Assembly: GCA_036500345.1 (NCBI GenBank)
Contig: DASYCE010000011.1
Span: 146,951-210,950, forward strand
Direction: 5' to 3'
Origin: Gemmatimonadales bacterium
GTDB taxonomy: Bacteria; Gemmatimonadota; Gemmatimonadetes; Gemmatimonadales; GWC2-71-9
Length of the DNA: 64,000 nucleotides
Positions 8,335 through 16,216 of the stretch are shown here, piece after piece. The notes beneath the pieces are model-generated. The model made no database searches and was not told the origin of the DNA. It saw only the letters and a program-made list of their open reading frames with translations. A program made the translations under genes and the position numbers. The number at the start of each line of letters is the position of its first letter. Within the stretch, counting starts at the first letter, position 1.

Positions 8335-9852
8335 CTACTCCGTCTTCGCCTTCCGCTGCTTCCCTGCCTGATACGCCGCCATCGCCGCATCGCTCCCCTC
8401 CAGCGTCGGCAGCGGATTCTCCGTCTTCGCCCCCGCGCCGATCAGCGCCGTCACCACCGCGGCGTAATCGCCGGTCTTCGCGTGCCAGCCGTGCAGCGAG
8501 CCGTGCAGCGCCCACCCCAGCGGCGGGATCTTGTGCTCGTTGTCGCGGGAGTCGAGCGGCGGATGGTACGAGAGGATCTCCCGCACCATCGCGGCGTTGC
8601 CGTGCCACGACGCCCAATGCAGCGACGTGCCGCCGTGCAGTCCGTTCGCCGCGACCGGCCACCCGGCCTTGAGCAGCAGCCGGACGGCCTTGGTGTTGTT
8701 GCCGACCGCCGCGCCGACGAGGCGGTGCACCAGTTCTGCCGAAATCGGCGCGTTGCGGTCGCGCTGCGCCATGAACTGCTCGAACAGCGCTTCGTCGCCG
8801 AGGAGGCACGCCTGGGTCACCTTCACGTCGTTGGAGCTGTGATCCATCAGGTAGTCGTAGACGTCTCGATGCCCGAACTCCTGCGCCACCATCTGCGGCG
8901 TCTTTCCCTGCCCCAGGGTCCAGACATAGATCGACCCGCCGGCGCGCGGATTCTGCATCGGAAAGTGGCGCGGACCAATGATCCGTTCGACGACGGTCGG
9001 ATCACGTTCAACGAGCGCTCGGGCGCGATCGAGATCGCCGAGCGCCGCGATGAGGAAGATGTCGGCATCGGCTCCGGCATCGACGAGATAGCGCGCCACT
9101 TCCTGGCGTTCGCGGATGGCGTACTGTGCGGCGGTCGATTCGTGGTCGACGTCGCGCGCGTTGAGGTCGGCGCCATGCTCGACGAGATAGCGCGCCGTCG
9201 GCACGTCCTTCGCCCAGTGCAGCGGCGTCTTTCCGTCGCCACTGCGCTGGTGCACCGCCTGGGGATTGGCCGCCACCAATCTTGCCAGCTGGTCGACGAG
9301 GCCGAACTTCGCCGCGGCCACTGCGTCGACAATCGCTCCGCGCTCGACGAGGAACGGCATCAGTTCATCGCTCGAACTCTCGAGAACCGAGAATCCGCCG
9401 GCCCACCAATCGCTCTTCACCGACAAGTCGGCACCCGCCGCCAGCAGCAGGTCGATCATCTCGCGATTGCTCCGCTGCACTGCGGCGAGGAGCGGCGTGG
9501 CGCCGAAGCTGAGAACGTCGGTACCGCGATTGATGATCGCCTTGAGCTCCGGATGCGCACCGAGGAGATCGCGGACTTTCGCGACATTGTTCCCCTTGAT
9601 CGCGAGATAGAAGGCGGTGGTCGGATCGGCCGTGAGCGATTCGACCTTCATCTTGAGCTCCGGCCAGCTCTTGAAGCCGTACTCGCGCGCGATGACGTGC
9701 TGCGCGTCGGCGAGCTTGTCGCCCCCGTCCACGCCGGCGTCGCGGAAGCGTTGCGTGCCTTCGGCGCTGCCATCGCGCACCGATTGCAACAGGGTCTTGG
9801 CCTGGTTCTTCAGATGGTCGAGATCAGGATGGTCCGGCAGGACGCGTGGCAT
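8335..9852 (-). CDS. ankyrin-repeat protein
   Basis: A 505-residue protein built mainly of ankyrin repeats. The start is ATG 9852 (MPRVLPDHPDLDHLKNQ), preceded by GGGGGAG at good spacing; an upstream Met has no such site. Residues ~1-75 form a non-ankyrin N-terminal module with ADAQHVIAREYGFKSWPELK, a segment I associate with ankyrin proteins of Acidobacteria and Gemmatimonadota. Ankyrin consensus pieces follow: GATPLLAAVQRSNREMIDLL, DGKTPLHWAKDVPTARYLVE, GGTSLHWASWHGNAAMVREI. There is no signal peptide. The C-terminus AYQAGKQRKAKTE is basic. It is likely a cytoplasmic protein-protein interaction scaffold; the partner is unknown. Confidence 0.88.
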   Translation of the reverse strand: MPRVLPDHPDLDHLKNQAKTLLQSVRDGSAEGTQRFRDAGVDGGDKLADAQHVIAREYGFKSWPELKMKVESLTADPTTAFYLAIKGNNVAKVRDLLGAHPELKAIINRGTDVLSFGATPLLAAVQRSNREMIDLLLAAGADLSVKSDWWAGGFSVLESSSDELMPFLVERGAIVDAVAAAKFGLVDQLARLVAANPQAVHQRSGDGKTPLHWAKDVPTARYLVEHGADLNARDVDHESTAAQYAIRERQEVARYLVDAGADADIFLIAALGDLDRARALVERDPTVVERIIGPRHFPMQNPRAGGSIYVWTLGQGKTPQMVAQEFGHRDVYDYLMDHSSNDVKVTQACLLGDEALFEQFMAQRDRNAPISAELVHRLVGAAVGNNTKAVRLLLKAGWPVAANGLHGGTSLHWASWHGNAAMVREILSYHPPLDSRDNEHKIPPLGWALHGSLHGWHAKTGDYAAVVTALIGAGAKTENPLPTLEGSDAAMAAYQAGKQRKAKTE

Positions 9853-10144
9853 GACTCCCCCTTCGTGGGTGCCCGGCGTCCGCTGCAATGGGCTGAAGAG
9901 AGGTCGATGTGTGCTGCGGTCGAACCCAGGTGGGATGATCCCTGCCCGCGGACGGGGTGGCGCCCTGGAGCGCGGGGAGATTCTAGCGCGGGGGTCGCGG
10001 GCGAGACAAGGGGTCGATCACCGGCACCGCCGTATCGCGCCGTCGACACCATCCTGTCCGCACCATTCCGCCGCCCGCCAATGCGTGCCCGCCGGTCCCG
10101 CTGTATCGTCCTGTATCACCAAACTCCCCACCTGGAGCACAGGA

Positions 10145-10777
10145 ATGCATTCGATTCGCCACCGTCTGATGATCGGCGCCGCGCTGTCGGCCGCTCTCCC
10201 CGCGATCGCCGTGGCGCAGAACCCGCCGCCGGCCGCCACCGAAGTCGGCGCGTCACAGCTCGCGATGGTCGACCTCCTCCCCACGGGGATGCCGAGACTC
10301 AACGTGACGTCGCCCGCGTTCACGCAGATGAGCGACATCCCGATGCAGAACACCCAGTACGCCGGGAACGTCTTTCCCGGGCTGCATTGGACCGGCGGCC
10401 CCGGGTCGACCAAGTCGTACGCCATCATCATGCAGGACGGCGATGCGATGCGTCAGGGCGCGCCGATCCTTCACTGGACGATGGTCAACATTCCGGCCGC
10501 GACTCGCACCCTCGACCCCGGTATGACCGCCGCTCCCGACGGTTCGCAGTTCGGCCCGAACATGCGCGGCGCCAATCAGCCGTACACCGGTCCACGCACG
10601 CCGGCCGGCCCGAAGCACCGCTATCACATCCAGATCTTCGCGCTCGACATCGTCCTCCCCGACGTCGCCCGTGCCGACTACGGTTCGCTCACCGCCGCGA
10701 TGAAGGGACATGTCGTCGCCGGTGGTGAGCTCGTGGGCCTGGGGCAGGCGCCGGCGCCGAGTGGACCGGGGGACTGA
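10145..10777 (+). CDS. exported PEBP-like (YbhB/YbcL) protein
   Basis: A 210-residue protein of the phosphatidylethanolamine-binding/Raf-kinase-inhibitor-like family, bacterial YbhB/YbcL branch. The signal peptide MHSIRHRLMIGAALSAALPA runs to AVAQNPP. The family core is visible as NVTSPAFTQMSDIP, PGLHWTGGPGSTKSYAIIMQ, PILHWTMVNIPAATRTL and a late GPKHRYHIQIFALD, giving the anion-binding pocket residues Asp, His and the PxHxYxxxxxALD strand. ATG 10145 is chosen because the reading frame upstream lacks similarity and GGAG lies just before it. The physiological ligand is not known for these exported forms. Confidence 0.9.
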   Translation: MHSIRHRLMIGAALSAALPAIAVAQNPPPAATEVGASQLAMVDLLPTGMPRLNVTSPAFTQMSDIPMQNTQYAGNVFPGLHWTGGPGSTKSYAIIMQDGDAMRQGAPILHWTMVNIPAATRTLDPGMTAAPDGSQFGPNMRGANQPYTGPRTPAGPKHRYHIQIFALDIVLPDVARADYGSLTAAMKGHVVAGGELVGLGQAPAPSGPGD

Positions 10778-10792
10778 CGGCACCGATCCGCC

Positions 10793-10836
10793 GACTTGTC
10801 GACTGTCGACACCGTCTTGTTGACAGCCGACAAGTC
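10793..10836. promoter_or_regulatory. 18-bp inverted repeat, candidate PadR operator (pair 2)
   Basis: GACTTGTCGACTGTCGAC at 10793-10810 is repeated in inverted orientation at 10819-10836, with an 8-base spacer and 16 of 18 positions matching. Each arm contains TGTCG/CGACA half-sites. The right arm overlaps a TTGACA -35 element. The position, 34 to 77 bases upstream of the PadR start codon, suits an autorepression operator. Confidence 0.7.
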
Positions 10837-10848
10837 AGCGGGTATTCT
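10820..10848 (+). promoter_or_regulatory. sigma-70-type promoter of PadR/ADOP pair 2
   Basis: TTGACA at 10820-10825 and TATTCT at 10843-10848 are separated by 17 bp. The start codon at 10870 lies about 15 bases after the expected transcription start, with GGAG between. The -35 lies inside the inverted repeat, so a bound dimer would exclude RNA polymerase. Confidence 0.6.
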
Positions 10849-10869
10849 GCGGCCAACCTGGAGTTGCCC

Positions 10870-11211
10870 ATGGCCGCCACGTCCGATCTCCTGCAGGGAA
10901 CCCTCGACCTCCTGATCCTGCAGACCCTCTCGTCCGGCTCGCTCCATGGCTGGGCGATCTCGCAGCAGATCGGCCAGACATCGAAGCAGCTGCTCCAGGT
11001 CAACCAGGGCTCGCTCTACCCCGCCCTCCACCGACTCGAGGGCGACGGATTCCTCGCAGCCAGATGGGGGATGTCGGAAACCGCCCGACGCGTCCGTTTC
11101 TATTCCCTCACCCGCACCGGCCGCACCCGCCTCGCCCGCGAAACCCGCAACTGGCGCGAATACAGCAACGCCGTCGACCTGATTCTCGGATCGGAACGGA
11201 GACCGGCATGA
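10870..11211 (+). CDS. PadR-family transcriptional regulator (pair 2)
   Basis: A 113-residue PadR-type winged-helix regulator. Landmarks: LLQGTLDLLILQTLSSGSLH at the N-terminus, HGWAISQQIGQ, the QGSLYPALHRLEGDGFL signature, and SETARRVRFYSLTRTGRTRL in the wing. ATG 10870 is preferred over the in-frame TTG six bases upstream because GGAG (10859-10862) is correctly placed for it. The stop overlaps the ADOP start (ATGA at 11208), implying translational coupling. The 44-bp dyad upstream is its likely binding site. Confidence 0.93.
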   Translation: MAATSDLLQGTLDLLILQTLSSGSLHGWAISQQIGQTSKQLLQVNQGSLYPALHRLEGDGFLAARWGMSETARRVRFYSLTRTGRTRLARETRNWREYSNAVDLILGSERRPA

Positions 11212-13916
11212 CGATCCGCGCCATCCTTCGCGCGCTCAGGCTGATCGCCACGCCGCGCGCCGCCGAGCACGACATCGACGACGAAATCGAAGCGCACATC
11301 TCGCTGCAGGCGGCACGACACGTTGCCCTGGGCATGGACGCCGACGCCGCGCGGCTCAAGGCCGAGAACGAATTCGGACCGGCGGCGGCAACGAAGCAGG
11401 CGGTCCTTGGCGTGCACGCCAATCCCGGTGCCGCGTGGCCCGAAGTCTTCGCCGGTGACATCCGGTTCGCCTGCCGGTCGCTCGCACGCCATCGCGTCTT
11501 CAGCGGTGTGACGATCACCGTGCTCACCCTCGGCATCGCCGCGGCGACGCTGATGTTCTCCGTCGTCTCCGGCGTCATCCTCCGTCCGCTGCCGTATCAG
11601 CATCCCGACCAGCTGGTGATGATCTGGGCCGATTTCAATGATCCGTCGGTCGCCGGGATCCCCGAACCGGTGAACGGACTGCAGATCGTCGGCATTCAGC
11701 AGCACGGGCGCGTCTTCCAGAGCGTGTCGGGCGTCGAGTCGCGGCAGATGAATCTCCAGACCGACAACGCACCGGAGCGGATCGACGGCGCCGGCGTCGA
11801 CGACAACTTCTTCCAGACGATGGGCGTGACACCCGCGATCGGCCGCGGATTCCAGGCGGGCGAGGAGAACCCCGGCGCCGACCACGAAGTGGTGATCGGA
11901 TGGGATCTCTGGCAGCGTCGCTTCGCCGGCGACCGCGGCGTGATCGGCCGGAAGATCCTGCTCAACAACGAGCCGTACACCGTGATCGGCGTGGCACCGC
12001 AGCGGTTCAATTTCCCTGCGGGCGCCGGCATGCCGTCGACCGTCCCTGTGCCGGTCGCAACCGAACTCTGGGTTCCGGTGAAGCCCGCGCTGTACGGTCC
12101 ATCGGAGGATCTGGCGGTGGCGCGCGTCAAGCGGGGAACGACCCTCGCCGCGACGCTCGCCGATCTCGACGACGTGGCGCATGCGCTCGACCTGCAGATC
12201 CCGGGCGCCAAGGGATTTTTCGCGATGCATGCCATCCCGCTGCGCACCCAGCTGGTCGGCGATGTGCAGGGGATGCTCTTCATCCTGCTGGGCGCCGTCG
12301 GCGTCCTGCTGATCATCGCGTGCACCAACGCGGCCCAGCTCTTCCTCGCCCGCCTGCAGGGGCGCCGCGGCGAACTCGCGATCCGCGCGGCGCTCGGCGG
12401 GTCGGCGGCGCGCATCGCCCGGGTCCTCCTCCTCGAAGCGCTGGCACTGACCGGGATCGCCGGCGTCGCGGGCGCGGTGCTCGGCTCGATCGCCGTGGGG
12501 CTGGTGCGCCACGCCGGATCGAACCGGATGCCGAGAGTGAGCGATATCGCGTTCGACGGACGAGTCATTGCAGCCGCCGTCGCGATCACCGTGATCGCCG
12601 GCCTGCTCTTCGGCGTCGTTCCAGCATTCCGTGCAGGGCGCATGCGGCTCGCCGAGGCCCTCAGGCGCCGGGGCCGGAGCGGCGACTTCGGTTCGCCACG
12701 GACCCGGCGGATCCTGATTGTCTCGGAGATCGCCCTCTCCGTGATGCTGGTCACCGGATCGGGATTGCTGATCCGTTCGCTGGGGCACCAGCTCGGCGGT
12801 GATCTCGGATTCACCGCGCCCCACGGCCTCACCTTCGAACTGTCGCTCCCCGCGCTCGCCTATCCCGAGAAGCAGGGCGCGACGTTCATGGAACATCCGA
12901 AGAGCGTCGACTTCTTCCACCAGGCCCTTGAGCGGATCCGCGCGATTCCCGGAGTCAAGGCAGCGGCGATCGGCAAACCGCTGCCGATGAGCGGTTCGGA
13001 AGAAGGAACAGTCTTCACGCCGGAGAACAGTGATCCGCGGCTGACGGCCAACGGGCACGCGCCGATCATCGACTACACCGTCGCGAGCCCGCAGATGTTC
13101 ACCGCGCTCGGCACGCCGCTGCTGAATGGCCGCGACTTCGACGAGACCGACCAGCACGACTCGCCACCGGTCGTGATCCTCAACGCGGCGGCAGCACATT
13201 GGCTCTGGCCGGGACAGAGCGCGGTGGGACACCGGCTCCGCCTGGGGGGGGCTCGATCGCAAGCGACCTGGATGACGGTGATCGGCGTCGTGGCGGATAT
13301 GCGTCGCTATTCGCTCATCAAGGATCCGTCGCCGGAGATCATCGTGCCGTACACGCAACGCCCCTATCCGACCTTCGCGCCGATGCAGTTCGTGGTGCGG
13401 AGCACGGTGGGCTCGGCAGCGCTTGCCGCACCGATTCAGCGGGCGATCTCGTCGATCGACCCGACGATTCCGGTGGCGCAGATGCGGACGATCGACCAGC
13501 TCGTGGCCGATGTGTCTGCCAACGCGCGCTTCGCCACGATCACCATGAGCATCTTCGGGATCGCAGCACTCCTGCTGGCGATGGTGGGATTGTATGGCGT
13601 GATCGCCTATACGGTGAACCAGCGGCGCCAGGAGTTCGGGCTGCGCACGGCGCTCGGCGCCGGCCGGGGCGACATCATCCGGCTGGTCCTCCGCGACGGG
13701 CTCACGCTCACGGTGATCGGCCTCAGCATCGGTGCGGTCCTCGCGGTGGCAGGCGGGCGCGTGCTCCGGTCGATGCTGTACCATGTATCGGTGGTTGATC
13801 CCGTGACAGCGATCGCGACGATTGGCGTGCTCGCCGGAGCGACGATCCTCGCATGCGTCATCCCGGCGCTGCGTGCGGCCGGAGTCGATCCGCGCATAGC
13901 ATTGGAGGAGGGATAG
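11208..13916 (+). CDS. ADOP-family ABC-type permease (pair 2)
   Basis: A 902-residue duplicated FtsX/MacB-type permease. The prefix region contains DDEIEAHISLQAARHVALGM (residues ~25-45). First helix is near residue 97 (TVLTLGIAAATLMFSVVSGV); first FtsX block near 350 (LLIIACTNAAQLFLARLQGR, then IRAALGGSAARIARVLLLE); second block near 780 (GLYGVIAYTVNQRRQEFGLR, TALGAGRGDI). The C-terminus is AAGVDPRIALEEG, the usual ADOP ending. The start codon overlaps the PadR stop. No ATPase gene is present in the neighbourhood; the transported or exported substrate is unknown. Confidence 0.92.
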   Translation: MTIRAILRALRLIATPRAAEHDIDDEIEAHISLQAARHVALGMDADAARLKAENEFGPAAATKQAVLGVHANPGAAWPEVFAGDIRFACRSLARHRVFSGVTITVLTLGIAAATLMFSVVSGVILRPLPYQHPDQLVMIWADFNDPSVAGIPEPVNGLQIVGIQQHGRVFQSVSGVESRQMNLQTDNAPERIDGAGVDDNFFQTMGVTPAIGRGFQAGEENPGADHEVVIGWDLWQRRFAGDRGVIGRKILLNNEPYTVIGVAPQRFNFPAGAGMPSTVPVPVATELWVPVKPALYGPSEDLAVARVKRGTTLAATLADLDDVAHALDLQIPGAKGFFAMHAIPLRTQLVGDVQGMLFILLGAVGVLLIIACTNAAQLFLARLQGRRGELAIRAALGGSAARIARVLLLEALALTGIAGVAGAVLGSIAVGLVRHAGSNRMPRVSDIAFDGRVIAAAVAITVIAGLLFGVVPAFRAGRMRLAEALRRRGRSGDFGSPRTRRILIVSEIALSVMLVTGSGLLIRSLGHQLGGDLGFTAPHGLTFELSLPALAYPEKQGATFMEHPKSVDFFHQALERIRAIPGVKAAAIGKPLPMSGSEEGTVFTPENSDPRLTANGHAPIIDYTVASPQMFTALGTPLLNGRDFDETDQHDSPPVVILNAAAAHWLWPGQSAVGHRLRLGGARSQATWMTVIGVVADMRRYSLIKDPSPEIIVPYTQRPYPTFAPMQFVVRSTVGSAALAAPIQRAISSIDPTIPVAQMRTIDQLVADVSANARFATITMSIFGIAALLLAMVGLYGVIAYTVNQRRQEFGLRTALGAGRGDIIRLVLRDGLTLTVIGLSIGAVLAVAGGRVLRSMLYHVSVVDPVTAIATIGVLAGATILACVIPALRAAGVDPRIALEEG

Positions 13917-14190
13917 CGCGACGACGGCGCCCGTAGCATCGACTTCCGCACCACCACACCCCGCGGACTCGTTCCGATCGATTCTGTCATCTGTACGTCA
14001 GCTTCGCACCGCACTCGCAGCTGAGAGAAGAGTGTCACTAGCACACTAGGTGTTTCCCTGATTGTGCGAATCGGGAATTGCAGTTAATACAAAGCGAATC
14101 TTCTCAGCCGACAATCATTGCCTTCTGTGAGAGACCCGATGACAATCGCGGGCCGCGCTGATCGCTTTCTGCAGATGGCCGTTGCGCCAG

Positions 14191-15771
14191 ATGCCTGTGC
14201 CGTGGGGCGTTGTCGTGGCCGATAGCCGCGACGCGGAGTCCGCTGCGCTCACCGACGCTCGCGCGCTCGCGAGTCGTTTCCCGATTCTCGAAGCCGCTCC
14301 CGACGCGATGCTGCTGGTCGATGCCGACGGCAGGATCGTCCTCACCAACAGCGAGGCTGAGCGACTCCTCGGCTACGCACCGGGCGAGCTTCTCGGCGAG
14401 ACGGTCGACACGCTGGTGCCGCTCGGGCTGCGCCGCGGCCACCCCGGGCACCGGGCGCAATACTTCAGCGATCCTGTCACACGGCCGATGGGGAGCGGCG
14501 TCGAACTGTCGGCTCGCCGGAAGGACGGCAGCGAATTTCCGGTGGAGATCTCGCTCAGCCCGATCGAGGTCGACGGGCGCAGGTTCGCGATCGCAGCAGT
14601 GCGGGATGTGACGATCCGCCGGCGCACCGACGGGAAGTTCCGTGCGCTCCTCGAAGCGGCACCCGACGCGATGATCATCGCCGGTGCGGACGGCAGGATC
14701 TCGCTGGTCAATTCCCAGACAGAACGACTCTTCGGCTATCCCCGCAGCGAGCTGATCGGCGAGACGATCGACATGCTCGTCCCCGACCGCTTTCGCGGTG
14801 GACATCCTGCGCATCGCGGTGACTACTTCGCCGATCCGCGCCCTCGGCCGATGGGGAGCGGACTGGCGCTCTGGGGCCGCCGCAAGGACGGCTCCGAGTT
14901 TCCCGTCGAGATCTCGCTCTCTCCGGTCGACACGGAGGAGGGGACGCTCGTCACTGCGGCGGTGCGCGACATCAGCGAACGGTTGCGCCACGACGACACG
15001 CGCCGTGAACTGATCCAGCAGAAGCTCGAGCAGGAGGCGTTGGCGAGACATGCCGCCGACCTCGCGCGATCGAACGCGGAGCTGGAGCAATTCGCCTACG
15101 TCGCGTCGCACGACCTGCAGGAGCCGCTCCGCATGGTGGCGAGCTACACGCAGCTGCTGGCCCGGCGCTATCGCGGCAAGCTCGACCAGGACGCCGACGA
15201 CTTCATCGGCCATGCCGTCGACGGCGTGACCCGGATGCAGCAGCTGATCACCGATCTGCTGATGTATTCACGCGTGGGGACGCAGGGTCGGCCGCTCGAA
15301 CCCACCGACTGCGAGGCAATCTTCTCCACGGTCGTGACCGATCTTGCCCCGTCGATCGCGACGCGCCACGCGATGATCACCAACGACGCGCTCCCCGTTG
15401 TTCTCGGCGATCCGTCCCAACTGACGCAGCTCTTCCAGAACGTGCTCGGCAACGCACTCAAGTTCCACGGCACCGAGGCGCCACGGATCCATGCCTCGGC
15501 CCAGCTCGAACGAGACCATTGGCACTTCGCCGTGCGCGACAACGGGATCGGGATTGCGCCGGAGTATGCCGATCGGGTCTTCGCGATGTTCCAGCGGCTG
15601 CACACCAGCGCCGAGTATCCGGGAACAGGGATCGGACTCGCCATCTGCAAGAAGATCGTCGAGCGGCACGGCGGGAAGATCTGGGTCGAATCGGATCCCG
15701 CGAAGGCGCCGGGGACGACATTCCACTTCACCCTCGCCGCTGCAACATCCGGGACGACCCATGCGATTTGA
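14191..15771 (+). CDS. PAS-PAS sensor histidine kinase
   Basis: A roughly 526-residue soluble kinase. Two tandem PAS domains (~20-135 and ~150-265) are near copies of each other: both contain FRGGHPxH-like and PMGSG motifs and end in RKDGSEFPVEISLSP. A linker coiled coil (RRELIQQKLEQEALARHAAD) leads to the HisKA phospho-acceptor box YVASHDLQEPLRMV near residue 306, the form common in phytochrome-like kinases. HATPase landmarks are NVLGNALKFHG, RDNGIGIAPEYADRVFAMFQ and GTGIGLAICKKIVERHGG. No transmembrane segment is visible. The start is uncertain; ATG 14191 is taken as the first ATG. The end overlaps the receiver gene at 15761. The AT-richer 274 bases upstream may hold the promoter, but no clear one was seen. 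Confidence 0.88.
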   Translation: MPVPWGVVVADSRDAESAALTDARALASRFPILEAAPDAMLLVDADGRIVLTNSEAERLLGYAPGELLGETVDTLVPLGLRRGHPGHRAQYFSDPVTRPMGSGVELSARRKDGSEFPVEISLSPIEVDGRRFAIAAVRDVTIRRRTDGKFRALLEAAPDAMIIAGADGRISLVNSQTERLFGYPRSELIGETIDMLVPDRFRGGHPAHRGDYFADPRPRPMGSGLALWGRRKDGSEFPVEISLSPVDTEEGTLVTAAVRDISERLRHDDTRRELIQQKLEQEALARHAADLARSNAELEQFAYVASHDLQEPLRMVASYTQLLARRYRGKLDQDADDFIGHAVDGVTRMQQLITDLLMYSRVGTQGRPLEPTDCEAIFSTVVTDLAPSIATRHAMITNDALPVVLGDPSQLTQLFQNVLGNALKFHGTEAPRIHASAQLERDHWHFAVRDNGIGIAPEYADRVFAMFQRLHTSAEYPGTGIGLAICKKIVERHGGKIWVESDPAKAPGTTFHFTLAAATSGTTHAI

Positions 15772-16216
15772 AGCGCTGCCGCGGCCGATCGAGATCCTCC
15801 TCGTCGAGGACAACGCGGGCGACGTGCGCCTGACTCGCGAGCTCTTCAAGGAATGCAAGGTGCGCAACACGCTGGCGGCAGTCGGAAACGGCGTCGATGC
15901 GCTACGGTATCTGCGTCAGGAGGGAGATTTCGCCGGTGTCACTCGCCCCGATCTCGTCCTCCTTGATCTCAACCTGCCGCGGATGAACGGGCAGGAGGTC
16001 CTCGCGGCGATGAAGGGCGACGAAGCGCTGCGGCGGATTCCGGTCGTGATCCTCACCACGTCCAAGGCAGAGGAGGACATCGTCCGGTCGTACAACCTCC
16101 ACGCCAACTGCTACATCACCAAGCCGGTCGGTCTCGATCAGTTCATGACGGTGGTGCAGTCGATCGAGCAGTTCTGGCTGGCGATCGTGACGCTCCCTCC
16201 GGATCGGCGGCGATGA
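15761..16216 (+). CDS. single-domain response regulator (Rcp1-like)
   Basis: A 151-residue stand-alone receiver. Acidic pocket LLVEDNAGDVRLTREL, phospho-acceptor Asp in VLLDLNLPRMNGQEV, Thr in VVILTTSKAEEDI and Lys in NCYITKPVGLDQF are all present. The NxGDVRL and SYNLHANCYITKP pattern matches the Rcp1/CheY-like partners of phytochrome-type kinases. It has no output domain, so it probably relays phosphate. The start overlaps the preceding kinase gene by 11 bases and the stop overlaps the next gene by an ATGA, so the three genes form a coupled phosphorelay operon. Confidence 0.9.
   Translation: MRFEALPRPIEILLVEDNAGDVRLTRELFKECKVRNTLAAVGNGVDALRYLRQEGDFAGVTRPDLVLLDLNLPRMNGQEVLAAMKGDEALRRIPVVILTTSKAEEDIVRSYNLHANCYITKPVGLDQFMTVVQSIEQFWLAIVTLPPDRRR

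Noticed and set aside
8311..10728. 805-codon plus-strand open frame opposite the ankyrin gene
   Set aside because: The ankyrin repeats and ribosome-binding site are on the minus strand; this frame is Arg/His/Val-rich nonsense.
11100..13784. 894-codon open frame on the minus strand opposite ADOP 2
   Set aside because: It mirrors the codon pattern of the real plus-strand gene, is Arg/His/Asp-rich and has no family motif; a high-G+C shadow.
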